From assembly GCA_910586975.1 (NCBI GenBank), contig CAJUKX010000028.1, positions 1-34,386 on the forward strand: a stretch of DNA of 34,386 nt, given 5' to 3'. The translations under genes and the position numbers were made by a program. The DNA is from an uncultured Muribaculaceae bacterium. GTDB lineage: Bacteria; Bacteroidota; Bacteroidia; Bacteroidales; Muribaculaceae. The notes below the pieces were generated by a model that had not been told where the DNA came from, did not search any database, and saw only the letters and a list, made by a program, of their open reading frames with translations. Shown here piece by piece: positions 1-8,607 of the stretch; positions within the stretch are counted from its first letter, which is position 1, and the number at the start of each line of letters is the position of its first letter.

Positions 1-53
1 AGAGCATCTGACTGTTAATCAGAGGGTCGTTGGTTCGAGTCCATCTTGAAGCG
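1..53 (+). tRNA. tRNA-Asn (GTT), 5' part cut off by the window edge
   Basis: The anticodon stem TCTGA/TCAGA (7-11 with 19-23) encloses loop CTGTTAA with anticodon GTT at 14-16. A T-loop TTCGAGT follows, its stem holding one T-T mismatch. The 3' acceptor strand TTGAAGC (46-52) ends in discriminator G at 53. CCA is not encoded. The D-arm and the 5' acceptor strand lie outside the window. Confidence 0.9.
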
Positions 54-58
54 CAGCA

Positions 59-90
59 CCGCCTTGCCTTTACAGGCAGGGCGGTTTTTT
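59..90 (+). terminator. Intrinsic terminator of the tRNA-Asn transcript
   Basis: CCGCC at 59-63 pairs with GGCGG at 80-84, enclosing a second stem GCCT/AGGC. Six T residues follow at 85-90. It lies directly after the tRNA. Confidence 0.85.
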
Positions 91-103
91 ATTATAGCTT
101 GGG

Positions 104-157
104 GTCAGACGAGTCGGACGAGTCGGACCTGTCTGACCTGTCCGACTTGTCTGACCT
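104..157. repeat. Six 9-bp tandem repeats, GTCNGACNN
   Basis: The units are GTCAGACGA, GTCGGACGA, GTCGGACCT, GTCTGACCT, GTCCGACTT and GTCTGACCT. Each starts with the odd palindrome GTCNGAC. The first three have purine centres and GA-type tails, and the last three have pyrimidine centres, so the array is also roughly an inverted repeat about its middle. It sits between the tRNA terminator and the promoter of the protease gene. Confidence 0.85.
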
Positions 158-178
158 TTCCACTAAAAATCTGTAATT

Positions 179-210
179 TTTGTATATTTTAATAAATTTG
201 AGTATCTTTG
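179..210 (+). promoter_or_regulatory. Bacteroidetes-type promoter of the C10 protease gene
   Basis: TTTG at 179-182 and TATCTTTG at 203-210 are 20 bp apart, matching the -33/-7 consensus TTTG-N(19-21)-TAnnTTTG. The predicted start is near 213, leaving a leader of about 47 nt. Confidence 0.75.
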
Positions 211-260
211 TGAAATTCATAACCTGAGTCGTAAGATTCAATCATTTAACCAGTTATTAT

Positions 261-3200
261 ATGTTTTACAGATTACTCAATTTAAGAGGTATTCTCATCT
301 GCGGCGCTTTGGCAGTGTGCGGTGCACACGCTTTTGCGGCGCATGTGAGTCCTGAGGGTGCTCTCGACCGGGCTTTGCAGGAAAAATCTGCCATGAAAAT
401 CAAGGGCAGTGCACGCTTTGAGCTTAGCTATACCGAATCGGCTCCGGGCCTCGAAACTGTGTATGTGTTCAGCAATACTGCCGGCGAGGGCTTTATCGTG
501 ACTCCTGCCGACGATTCATTCCCTGCAGTGCTCGGATATTCTGCAACGCCTATGCCCGAGGATGCCGACATGGCTCCGGCATTCAAGTGGTGGCTGGGCG
601 AATATTCACGCGAGATAGCATGGGCCGTGTCGCAACCCCGGCAGCAGAACCGCATTGCCGAGGGGCTGCCCCTTGAGCCTGTTGACAAGGCTCCGGCCAA
701 GGCCAATCGTGCGCCAATAGCCAATCTGGTCAGCTCGGTGTGGAACCAGTCGGCACCCTTCAACAACGACTGCCCTGTGAGCGGCTCCAAGCGCTCTGTC
801 ACCGGTTGCGTGGCCACGGCCATGGCTCAGGTGATATACTCCCACCGGTATCCGGCTCAGGGCCAAGGCTCGCACAGCTATTCATGGAATGGCAGCACGC
901 TGTCGTTTGACTACGGCTCCACCCAATTTGACTGGGCTAACATGATTGACAATTATAACAACGGCTCTACCTCGGCGCAGAAGAATGCCGTATCGCAGCT
1001 GATGTATGGCTGCGGCGTATCGGTCAATATGCAGTACTCGCCCTCGGCCAGCGGTGCCTTCGGCCTCGACGTGCCATACGCCCTGAAAACTTATTTCAAC
1101 TACGACAAGGGTGTGCAGTACCTGCTGCGCGACAACTATACGCTCGAAAATTGGGAAAACATTGTATATGAAGATCTTGCCGCCGGCCGACCCATAATAT
1201 TCGGCGGTCAGGCCAATGACGGCGGTCACGAGTTTGTATGCGACGGCTACGAAGATGGCAAATATCACTTCAACTGGGGCTGGGGTGGCCTGTGCGACGG
1301 CTATTTCCTGCTCACCGCCCTCAATCCCGACGATCAGGGCATAGGTGGATATGAAGGCGGGTATAATTCCGACCAGCACATCGTGTGCCGCATACAGAAA
1401 CCCACCGCCGGCACCACCCCCTGGTATCCCATCTACGCCATGGGCGGCCTTGACCCCACAGTGAGCGGAGATATGCTGATGATAGCCTTTGACGGCAAAG
1501 GTATATACAATTTTTCACCTGAATCGGTTACGGTGCAGATGGGTCTGAGCATAGTGGCCGAGGACGGCACGGTGATTGCTCCGCAGTCAACCAACTCGGT
1601 CAACTTCACCGGCGCATCCAACGGTCAGATGAGCGGTTATGGTGGCTTCTATTTCAACGTGCCTACCGGATTGGCCGCCGGAACTTACAAGCTTTACATC
1701 ACCTTCAAGACCCCCGAAGGCAATTATCAGAACGTGCAGTGCCCCGCCGGTGATAACGACTATCTTGAGATGACAGTTGGTGCCGACGGCTCTGTGTCAA
1801 TCACCAGAGGACAACCGCAGATTCAGTCGACTATAAAGATTCTGAGTATCACTCCCCAAAGCTCCAAGGTGATCAGCGGAGCACAAAACAAATTCAGAAT
1901 GACTGCTCAGAATACCAGCTCGGCTGATTATACCGGAATTCTTACCATAAATATATGTAAGAGGGGCACCGATAGCCCTGAGCAGACCATAACGCTTAAC
2001 TTCAACTCTCCTCTCGGGGCAAATGCCACCATGAACTTCAGTTTCTCAGCAGACATCAATGTTGAAGACGGCGTCTACGACATGATTTGTTATGACAAAT
2101 ACGACAATCAGGTGAGCGACCCCTTGCTGCTGCTTGTAGGCGATGCTTCGATAGATGTTGAAAAAGTGACATTAAGTATACACGATAAAGAACTCAATGT
2201 AGGCCAGGAATTCTCCATCACAGCCACCGTATCGCCCGATGATGCCACCGATAAGGAACTCACATGGACTTCATCCGACAAAAGCGTGGCTACCGTGGCA
2301 AGCGGCCGTGTGAGGGCCACCGGTATAGGTACGGCATTGATCACAGCCACAGCCGCCTCGGGAGCGGCCGACACTTGCCGTGTTGTGGTAAAACCCGTGC
2401 TGCCCGCGTCGGTAGGCCTTAACGCCGTAAACAAAGAGTTGACCGTGGGTGATGAGTTTACCCTCACAGCCACCGTGTCGCCCTCCAACGCCACCGACAA
2501 GACTGTGACATGGACAGTCTCCGATCCCGTCGTGGTGTCGGTTGATGCAGGTGTGGTCAAGGCGCTTGCTATAGGCGAGGCTACCGTGACAGCCACCACT
2601 GTCAACGGCCTTACCGCCACATGCACCGTCAAGGTAAAGGAAAAAGTAGTGGAAGTCACCGCAATCACTCTTGATGTTACTGAAAGCACTCTGGAAGTGG
2701 GAGGGGCGCTCAAAATCAATGCCACTGTAGCTCCGGCCGACGCTACCGACAAAACCCTGACATGGAGCAGTTCCGACGCCGCTGTGGCCCGCGTTGACGG
2801 CGGTATTGTATATGCCATAGCTCCCGGCGAGGCCATAATTACCGCCACAGCCGTCAACGGTGTAAAGGCTACATGCAATATTACTGTGATAGAGGCTATT
2901 ATAGATCCCGTTGAAATCACTCTTGATGTTACTGAAAAGACTCTCACCGAGGGCGATGAGTTCACCCTTACCGCCACGCTCTCACCCGAAGATGTCACCG
3001 ACAAGACCATCACATGGATAAGCTCGGATATATCGGTTGCCACCGTCAGCGACAGCGGCGTGGTCAAGGCTGTGTCAGCCGGCGAGGCCGTAATCACCGC
3101 CCGCACTGTCAACGGCTTGGAAGCTACATGCACCGTTACCGTTGAAGCCCGCATAATCGACCCCACAGGCATAAGTCTCGACACTACTGTCAAGACTCTC

Positions 3201-3830
3201 ACCGAGGGCGATGAATTCATGCTTACTGCAACCGTTGCTCCCGACGATGCCACCGACAAGACCGTGACATGGACCAGCTCCAACACCGATGTGGCCACCG
3301 TAGCCGATGGCTTGGTAAGAGCACTTTCAGCCGGTCGTGCCATCATCACGGCCTATACCTCCAACGGTTTCAAGGCCACATGCAATATCACCGTCAAGGC
3401 TCCCGATGTGCTCGCCACATCCATCACCCTCGACCGCACCACCATAAGCGGCTATCCGGGCGATGAATTTACCCTCGTGGCCACCGTACTCCCCGCCGAT
3501 GCCACCGACAAGCGTGTGGAATGGATTTCGTCAGACAACACCATAGCCACCGTCACACAGACCGGACTTGTGACAATCGTGGCCGCCGGCGAATGCACCG
3601 TTTCGGCCTGGACCATGGACGGCACATACCTGCACGCCGAATGCACAGTCACAGCCAAGACCTCGTCCATACGCTCTATTATAAGCGATGCCGACGGACA
3701 GGCCGACATCTACAACCTCAGCGGCATACTGCTCAAAGCCGATGCCGACGACGAATTTGTAGACAGCCTTGCCCCCGGTATCTACATCGTCCGCATCAAC
3801 GGCAAGGCATATAAAGCCCTAAAATACTGA
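261..3830 (+). CDS. Secreted C10-family (streptopain-like) cysteine protease with six BIG2 domains
   Basis: This is a 1189-aa secreted protein. A signal peptide (about residues 1-27, cleavage near AFA-AH) is followed by a propeptide/inhibitor-like region and a C10 peptidase domain (about 150-380). The nucleophile is C183 in TGCVATAMAQ and the catalytic His is H323 in GGHEFVCDGY, followed by the family signature FNWGWGG (337-343). A linking beta region leads to six Ig-like BIG2 repeats of about 84 residues (about 632-1133), with the recurring pattern 'VTLDV...L..GDEFTLTATV.P.DATDK.VTW.SSD..VATV'. The last 60 residues end in a sorting-like domain (IYNLSGILL, then PGIYIVRINGK). Known members cleave host or dietary proteins, and BIG2 domains usually serve adhesion or as spacers. 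The start is supported by the signal peptide and by the promoter 47 nt upstream. It is convergent with the next gene. The protease call is firm; the substrate is unknown. Confidence 0.9.
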   Translation: MFYRLLNLRGILICGALAVCGAHAFAAHVSPEGALDRALQEKSAMKIKGSARFELSYTESAPGLETVYVFSNTAGEGFIVTPADDSFPAVLGYSATPMPEDADMAPAFKWWLGEYSREIAWAVSQPRQQNRIAEGLPLEPVDKAPAKANRAPIANLVSSVWNQSAPFNNDCPVSGSKRSVTGCVATAMAQVIYSHRYPAQGQGSHSYSWNGSTLSFDYGSTQFDWANMIDNYNNGSTSAQKNAVSQLMYGCGVSVNMQYSPSASGAFGLDVPYALKTYFNYDKGVQYLLRDNYTLENWENIVYEDLAAGRPIIFGGQANDGGHEFVCDGYEDGKYHFNWGWGGLCDGYFLLTALNPDDQGIGGYEGGYNSDQHIVCRIQKPTAGTTPWYPIYAMGGLDPTVSGDMLMIAFDGKGIYNFSPESVTVQMGLSIVAEDGTVIAPQSTNSVNFTGASNGQMSGYGGFYFNVPTGLAAGTYKLYITFKTPEGNYQNVQCPAGDNDYLEMTVGADGSVSITRGQPQIQSTIKILSITPQSSKVISGAQNKFRMTAQNTSSADYTGILTINICKRGTDSPEQTITLNFNSPLGANATMNFSFSADINVEDGVYDMICYDKYDNQVSDPLLLLVGDASIDVEKVTLSIHDKELNVGQEFSITATVSPDDATDKELTWTSSDKSVATVASGRVRATGIGTALITATAASGAADTCRVVVKPVLPASVGLNAVNKELTVGDEFTLTATVSPSNATDKTVTWTVSDPVVVSVDAGVVKALAIGEATVTATTVNGLTATCTVKVKEKVVEVTAITLDVTESTLEVGGALKINATVAPADATDKTLTWSSSDAAVARVDGGIVYAIAPGEAIITATAVNGVKATCNITVIEAIIDPVEITLDVTEKTLTEGDEFTLTATLSPEDVTDKTITWISSDISVATVSDSGVVKAVSAGEAVITARTVNGLEATCTVTVEARIIDPTGISLDTTVKTLTEGDEFMLTATVAPDDATDKTVTWTSSNTDVATVADGLVRALSAGRAIITAYTSNGFKATCNITVKAPDVLATSITLDRTTISGYPGDEFTLVATVLPADATDKRVEWISSDNTIATVTQTGLVTIVAAGECTVSAWTMDGTYLHAECTVTAKTSSIRSIISDADGQADIYNLSGILLKADADDEFVDSLAPGIYIVRINGKAYKALKY

Positions 3831-3886
3831 TCTTTTGGGAGCATTGAGCCTGCGGCTTGCGCTGAATGAAAAATGTAATATGATTT

Positions 3887-4063
3887 CGGAAATATGACAT
3901 CCGACTAAGGATGTCTGCAAATACCTTAACCGGGTATGCACGCGCGTAGGAGAAGCCGAAGCGCAGTGCATGCCCGGAAAGCAAGCCCACAACGAAAAGG
4001 CATTCGCAGAAAGCCGATTATACAGACAACACGCCTGTATAATCGGCTTCTTACGAATGCCTT
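3887..4063. repeat. Nested palindromic element, copy A (incomplete: right outer arm missing)
   Basis: This fills most of the gap between the protease gene and the convergent LRR gene. The left arm is of type II: GACATCC-GACTAA-GGATGTC (about 3896-3915), then TTAA and a hairpin CCGGGTATGCAC/GTGCATGCCCGG (3930-3941 with 3966-3977). The central hairpin pairs 3997-4025 with 4035-4063, 29 positions with 26 complementary. The right CCGGG hairpin and right outer arm seen in copies B-D are absent. Upstream, 3847-3886 (GCGCTGAATG, then AATGTAATATG) resembles the left flank of copy B. No gene was seen in this gap. Confidence 0.85.
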
Positions 4064-4087
4064 AAACTTTATTGTTACATTTACCGG

Positions 4088-4120
4088 TACTGCGTTTTAT
4101 AGATCAATCCGGGGGATTAC
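4088..4120. repeat. Second short dispersed repeat, copy 1, overlapping the LRR gene stop codon
   Basis: The 33-bp stretch matches 5907-5939 at 28 of 33 positions: TACTGCGTTTTAT, a variable tetramer, then CAATCC-NNN-GGATTAC. The AATCC/GGATT part forms a 5-bp hairpin with a 3-nt loop. Here the hairpin covers the stop codon (TTA on the plus strand, 4117-4119) of the LRR gene. Confidence 0.7.
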
Positions 4121-5556
4121 AATCCTATGTACTTCTTGCCGTTTTGGATGTAGATTTGTCCCTTGGCTGGATTTTCTATTCTGCGGCCTGTAATGTCATA
4201 CTTGGTTCCGTCGGCCTGTGGTGCGTCGACCGTTATATCAATTGCGCCGGAGGTGGGGAAGCTGTCGGTCTCGATGATGTTGGTGAACATGCTCCAACCT
4301 GTTGCGTTTCTATAGGCATTGGCAGTGCCGACAGGTACATATAGCGGTACATCTTTCCTTGAATCTCCGAATGCCGTGCTTTGTACCGGCGGAATTGTAG
4401 CCTTGCAGTATATACGTTCAAGCTTTGAATTACCGCTAAAGCTGTTATTTCCCATTGAGCAAAGGGTTGACGGCAATACTATCTGTTTCAAATGACATGA
4501 AGAAAAGGCTTTGTCTCCTATTTCATATAGTCCTTCTTCAAGATACAAATTCTCAAGGGAGCGAAGCCCACTAAATGCTTCTTTCCCAATAGTTGTGACA
4601 GACCCCGGAATTCCAAGTTCGGTTATTGCCATATCTCCATCGAGGAAATGGTTGGGAATACTTTTCACACCATCAGCGATGTAAACCTTTGTCAATAGGT
4701 AACATGAAGCGAATTGACTGTGATCCGGGAATTCACAGTTGCCGGGTATAGCTAAAGTTTTTAGTCTTGTGCTGGAAAAGGCTGCTAAGCCAATAGATTG
4801 CAGTGTTTCAGGAAAATGGATTGATGAAACGCCTGTATATCCTGAACCTTGAAAAGCACCAGCCTCTATTCTTTCCACGAATTCCGGTAAAATTACCTCA
4901 TTTAACGATATACAGTGATTGAAACTCATTGCTTCTATTGTTTTGATACCATTTGGTAATATAAGTGGATCCGTTTTAAGTTTTTCACAATACCAGAAAG
5001 CATATCGTCCTATTTTTTTGAGAGAAGAAGGCATGGATATTTCTTCTAAAAGTTTTGCCTCGTAGAATGCGCAATCATCTATTTCTTCAAGGTTATCAGG
5101 TAATACAATCTCTTTTAAGCCAATTAAATATAAATATGGACCATTTACTTGTTCTTTTGAGTCATAGAATGCACGATAAGGTAGCTTTTTACCTTCTATG
5201 TCGGCATATTGCAGATTAAGATAAGAGACATATCCGTAAAATGTGGATTTCCACATGGTTTTTATATCATCGGCATTTACCGGGCCGCTAACAAACAAAG
5301 AATCAACCCTCTCTATATCATCGCCCAAGGCGGCTTCCAACGTTCCGGCTTCACTGAGCGTTATGTGCATGGTCTTTAACTCCACCGAGTCACCACGCGA
5401 AGCCCGCGGATGCCTGCGTACCTCCATACGCTGTTCTTCTTTGAGAAAATCAGCAATACCATCCGAAGCCATGGATATCGCTTGTGCGTTTGATGCGAGT
5501 GGTAGGGCGCACCAAAGCATAAAGAGGATTAAGAACTTTAGTTTGTGATGTTTCAT
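4117..5556 (-). CDS. BspA-like leucine-rich repeat (LRR_5) secreted protein
   Basis: The 479-aa protein starts with a signal peptide (MKHHKLKFLILFMLWC, cleavage near SNA-Q at about residue 24). From about 100 to 420 it carries LRR_5 repeats typical of BspA-type surface proteins, such as LKEIVLPDNLEEIDDCAFYEA and IHFPETLQSIGLAAFSS. It ends in a sorting-like tail, YDITGRRIENPAKGQIYIQNGKKYIGL. Such proteins are exported and often bind host or microbial ligands. The coding sequence is visibly richer in A/T than its neighbours, which may point to recent acquisition (inference). A promoter lies about 220 bp upstream. A dispersed hairpin repeat overlaps the stop codon. The ligand cannot be read from the sequence. 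Confidence 0.88.
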   Translation of the reverse strand: MKHHKLKFLILFMLWCALPLASNAQAISMASDGIADFLKEEQRMEVRRHPRASRGDSVELKTMHITLSEAGTLEAALGDDIERVDSLFVSGPVNADDIKTMWKSTFYGYVSYLNLQYADIEGKKLPYRAFYDSKEQVNGPYLYLIGLKEIVLPDNLEEIDDCAFYEAKLLEEISMPSSLKKIGRYAFWYCEKLKTDPLILPNGIKTIEAMSFNHCISLNEVILPEFVERIEAGAFQGSGYTGVSSIHFPETLQSIGLAAFSSTRLKTLAIPGNCEFPDHSQFASCYLLTKVYIADGVKSIPNHFLDGDMAITELGIPGSVTTIGKEAFSGLRSLENLYLEEGLYEIGDKAFSSCHLKQIVLPSTLCSMGNNSFSGNSKLERIYCKATIPPVQSTAFGDSRKDVPLYVPVGTANAYRNATGWSMFTNIIETDSFPTSGAIDITVDAPQADGTKYDITGRRIENPAKGQIYIQNGKKYIGL

Positions 5557-5777
5557 GGTGGTTTAATTTAAAGGGTTAGTATGATTTTTGTGTTGGTTGT
5601 TTATGGGAATAGACTATGAATTTTATTAGACTCAATATGCGGCTATTGTCAAATCTTTAAGATTTTAAGCAAATGCCGTGACAAACTTAAAAAAGATTAT
5701 TGATTTAAGGTTGGTATTGAAACTTGAATTCTATTCATAGTTGATTTGTTAAGATTTGTAGATTTTGTTAATATTCG

Positions 5778-5809
5778 CAAAGATAATACATGAAGTAGCC
5801 AAATGCAAA
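5778..5809 (-). promoter_or_regulatory. Promoter of the LRR gene, with a long AT-rich leader
   Basis: On the minus strand, TTTG (5806-5809) and TATCTTTG (5778-5785) are 20 bp apart. The predicted start near 5775 gives a leader of about 218 nt (5557-5775). This AT-rich leader holds no ORF or strong hairpin that I can see. It accounts for most of the 455-bp gap up to 5906. Confidence 0.65.
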
Positions 5810-5906
5810 TATTTTTTAAAGAAAATTTGCAGAAAATTAAAATTTTATTCATTTTAACTGATTTATGATGCTGTTTTTGGGATATTCCTATTATTATGCT
5901 TATCGC

Positions 5907-5939
5907 TACTGCGTTTTATTGCGCAATCCTGAGGATTAC
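5907..5939. repeat. Second short dispersed repeat, copy 2
   Basis: This is the partner of 4088-4120, matching at 28 of 33 positions, with an AATCC-TGA-GGATT hairpin. It runs straight into the long palindrome at 5935-6001. Like copy 1, it lies at the 3' end of a minus-strand gene. Confidence 0.7.
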
Positions 5940-6001
5940 GCTCCCACTAAAAAAGAGGTTGCTTCACCGTGAAGCAACCTCTTTTTTAGTGGGAGCGTAA
6001 T
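5935..6001 (-). terminator. Perfect 67-bp palindrome containing a bidirectional intrinsic terminator
   Basis: Positions 5935-5967 and 5969-6001 are exact reverse complements, 33 bp around a single central base. The core is AAAAAAGAGGTTGCTTCAC paired with GTGAAGCAACCTCTTTTTT, a GC-containing stem with A6/T6 flanks that can terminate in both directions. The pairing continues outward through CTCCCACT/AGTGGGAG. It begins 10 nt after the stop of the 783-aa minus-strand gene. Confidence 0.85.
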
Positions 6002-6011
6002 AAGTATGTGA

Positions 6012-8363
6012 TTATTTTACAGTGACTTTTTTTGCGGTGCCGTCGGCATACTTCACGATGTAGATACCTGCGGTGGCAGTGTCGCTTACCTTGCGGCCGG
6101 CGAGGTCGTAGATGGCTACAACCTCAGAGTCGGCAGATGTGATGGCGTCGGTTACGCCCTGCGACTGGTTGACGGGTATGCTTACCTGCAGGCCGGGAGC
6201 CTTAACTACAACGTTGCCTGATGCAATTACCTCTGTATCGTCGTGCGAGAGTGTAAGCATGCACTGGTCGTAGCGGCCTGTAGCGGTGGCTGTGACACCT
6301 GCGGGTGTTTCGATTTCGAGTTTCGAGCCGTCGTAGTAGCTGAAGAGCTGAACGTTGACGGGAGTGCCGTCGGCGGGAATTACAGCGCTTTCAGCATCGC
6401 ATACGAGCCAGGGGTGTTCGCCGTGCAGACCTATGGCAAATGCACCATACATGTCTTCGCCAAGATCGTTCTGGTAGTAAGCCATGGGATTGGTGGTGAA
6501 ACGGTAGTTTGTGTTGCCGTTCATGCGGATGCGCTTGGTTACCCAGCCAAGACACAGATAGTCGGGATTGGGATGGTATGATTGCAGGGGTACGAAGTAC
6601 TCAACCTTATCGCTGTTGAAGCCGGTGAGGTAAACAACGTAGGCGGCCACATCGTCTGAGCTCTTGATGACGGCGGGAGTTTCGAAGTCGAAAGGTACGG
6701 TGAGGAATGAGTTGGTACCCTGAGCGCCGGGTTCGCGGATGAAGTCCTTGCCTGCGCACTTGGCGGTGGCTATGGGTGTCATCACATCGGGGTCGAATAC
6801 GAAGTCAAAACCGAGAGCATAGATGCCGATGGTGAATTCGGCTTCGTCGCTTACAACACCTTTTGCAAACACGTCAACACCGTTTACAACCAGCGGAGCT
6901 GTCTGCGAGGGATAGATGAAGTTGAGGATACCGTCGAGCTGAACGTCGTCGCCGGGTTCGGGATCTTCACCGTTGAGGGTGTAGTCGAGCCAGTACTTGT
7001 TGGTGTTGGCGTTATGACCGAAGATAGGCAAAGTAGCGTCACCATATTTTTCAACGTCCTCAACGGCAATTGACAGTCCTTGGGCGTTGAAGTTGAAGGG
7101 CAGGAGCGACATTTCGAGGGTTTCGCCGGTATTGAACACGAAATCGGGTCTGCCACCGGCCTGGAAGAATGTGTAGGCCGATGTTGCCGAAGCGGGCGAT
7201 GCCATGGGAGCGGTGGCGTTGAGAACAGGCGGATAGAAGAGGTTGTTGCGCTTGGTATTCTCTGACTTGTAGTCGGGAATATATGTGAGGGTAAGCTCAT
7301 CGCCTGAATCGCTTTCAGTCCAGTCGGTTGTTACGGGGTCGCAGTATTTCCATGAGAAAGTGGCGCCGTCTATATAGGTGTTGTTGGTCCAGGTAACGGG
7401 CGAGTAAACGGGAATCTGCGCTACAGGTGTATCAAGGCTTTTGAGCTCTACGCTGCGGTCGAATCCCCAGTACTGTATGTCGATGGGTTCTGAGAACGTA
7501 AGTCCGCTGAGTTGGGGATATGCAATGGCTATTTCATCAAAAATCATGGTATTGCCGTCAGAGCCTACATAGCGCAGCGCAATCTGAAGTTTCTTGCCGG
7601 CAAGGTCGCCCAGGCTAACGGTCTTTGCTTCAAGTCCGGCAGGATCGGCAAGCATAAGTTCCATAAGACTGTAGTCCTTGTACTGCTCGGCATAGTCGTG
7701 GAGCAGAGTCCAGTCTTGGTCGCCTTCGGCCTTGGCAAGAACCTGCAGGGTGGCAGCTACAACCTTATCACCGATAAATTCGTATGTATCCCAGTCAACA
7801 TTATTCATTGAATAAAGGAACATGGGCGAAAGGTAGGCATTGAAGCTGATGAGCATGCCCTCCTGAGTCTGTACGGCGGGTGAGATAAGCCATTCGTCCT
7901 GATTGTTACCGTAGTTGATACCGATAGTGTTCTGCCCGTCAGAGGGGTAGATGCCAAACATAGGCATGCCTCCGGGGGCGATGGTCCATGTGCTTACAGT
8001 GTCGTTTACAGCACTCTGGCGGGTCCAGCCTTCGGGAAGCCATAAAACATCATTGATATCGTTGTTCTCGAAGCTTTCGTAGAGAGCTGCGTTCTCGGGA
8101 GCAACCTTTGCCACCTGTGCTTTCTTAACATAGGCGGGAGCAAGACGCTTTGAACCCATGCGGTTTTCGATACGCTTTAAAGCGCCGTCGATGGTGATGT
8201 TTGCGCTTTTGCCGAGTTTTTTGGTTTTAACGTTCTTGTTTGACTTGACGTAAGAAGTCTTTACCAAGCCGGCAGCGCTAACTACGTCGGCATTGTCAAC
8301 CGGAGCTGCTACAGCTGCCACAGTGGCGGCTGAAAGAAACAGTGGGAGTAAAAGATGCTTCAT
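6012..8363 (-). CDS. Secreted choice-of-anchor J-like protein with C-terminal sorting domain
   Basis: This 783-aa protein of unknown function has a signal peptide (MKHLLLPLFLSAATVAAVAA). At about 90-290 lies a beta-rich region with features of choice-of-anchor J/cleaved-adhesin modules: LYESFENND, LPEGWTRQS, and DEWLISPAVQTQEGMLISFNAYLSP. The middle, about 300-690, has no motif I recognise. The end, VVAIYDLAGRKVSDTATAGIYIVKYADG, is a typical type A sorting-like domain. I chose the ATG at 8363 because the frame extends upstream only to a TTG two codons earlier. A promoter lies about 60 bp upstream and a strong terminator directly downstream, so it is probably transcribed alone. It is likely a surface or secreted binding protein; no enzymatic residues are evident. 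Confidence 0.8.
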   Translation of the reverse strand: MKHLLLPLFLSAATVAAVAAPVDNADVVSAAGLVKTSYVKSNKNVKTKKLGKSANITIDGALKRIENRMGSKRLAPAYVKKAQVAKVAPENAALYESFENNDINDVLWLPEGWTRQSAVNDTVSTWTIAPGGMPMFGIYPSDGQNTIGINYGNNQDEWLISPAVQTQEGMLISFNAYLSPMFLYSMNNVDWDTYEFIGDKVVAATLQVLAKAEGDQDWTLLHDYAEQYKDYSLMELMLADPAGLEAKTVSLGDLAGKKLQIALRYVGSDGNTMIFDEIAIAYPQLSGLTFSEPIDIQYWGFDRSVELKSLDTPVAQIPVYSPVTWTNNTYIDGATFSWKYCDPVTTDWTESDSGDELTLTYIPDYKSENTKRNNLFYPPVLNATAPMASPASATSAYTFFQAGGRPDFVFNTGETLEMSLLPFNFNAQGLSIAVEDVEKYGDATLPIFGHNANTNKYWLDYTLNGEDPEPGDDVQLDGILNFIYPSQTAPLVVNGVDVFAKGVVSDEAEFTIGIYALGFDFVFDPDVMTPIATAKCAGKDFIREPGAQGTNSFLTVPFDFETPAVIKSSDDVAAYVVYLTGFNSDKVEYFVPLQSYHPNPDYLCLGWVTKRIRMNGNTNYRFTTNPMAYYQNDLGEDMYGAFAIGLHGEHPWLVCDAESAVIPADGTPVNVQLFSYYDGSKLEIETPAGVTATATGRYDQCMLTLSHDDTEVIASGNVVVKAPGLQVSIPVNQSQGVTDAITSADSEVVAIYDLAGRKVSDTATAGIYIVKYADGTAKKVTVK

Positions 8364-8422
8364 AAGCAATAAAAATAATGATTGGTTTATTTATTGGAAA
8401 TGAAAATATTTCAATATGCTTG

Positions 8423-8453
8423 CAAATGTAGATAAAAAACGTCAAATAGCAAA
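8423..8453 (-). promoter_or_regulatory. Promoter of the choice-of-anchor-like gene
   Basis: On the minus strand, TTTG (8450-8453) and TACATTTG (8423-8430) are 19 bp apart. The predicted start near 8420 leaves a leader of about 57 nt. The stretch 8454-8550, between this and the divergent promoter, is AT-rich with no further feature seen. Confidence 0.7.
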
Positions 8454-8552
8454 AAAATAAACTAAAAAAGATGAAAAAACAGAGCGACTTGCATAAAAAA
8501 GGCTTCGTTTTTATAAAGATTTTAACTTCGGATAATGCAAATTTCAGAAAGG

Positions 8553-8584
8553 TTTGTAAAATTTGGGTAAATATTCTAACTTTG
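8553..8584 (+). promoter_or_regulatory. Promoter of the endonuclease-GH3-phosphatase operon
   Basis: TTTG at 8553-8556 and TAACTTTG at 8577-8584 are 20 bp apart. The predicted start near 8587 gives an unusually long leader of about 185 nt, which carries a short ORF and several possible hairpins. Confidence 0.75.
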
Positions 8585-8607
8585 CATGATTAATTATTTG
8601 ATTGAGT

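Noticed and set aside
1..157. tRNA-Asn 3' end as an integration site of a mobile element
   Set aside because: No second copy of the tRNA 3' end and no integrase were found in the window.
2108..3349. 413-codon open frame on the minus strand opposite the BIG2 repeats
   Set aside because: It is the antisense shadow of the repeated BIG2 codons; its product is low-complexity (V, S, T, A) with the same period and there is no promoter.
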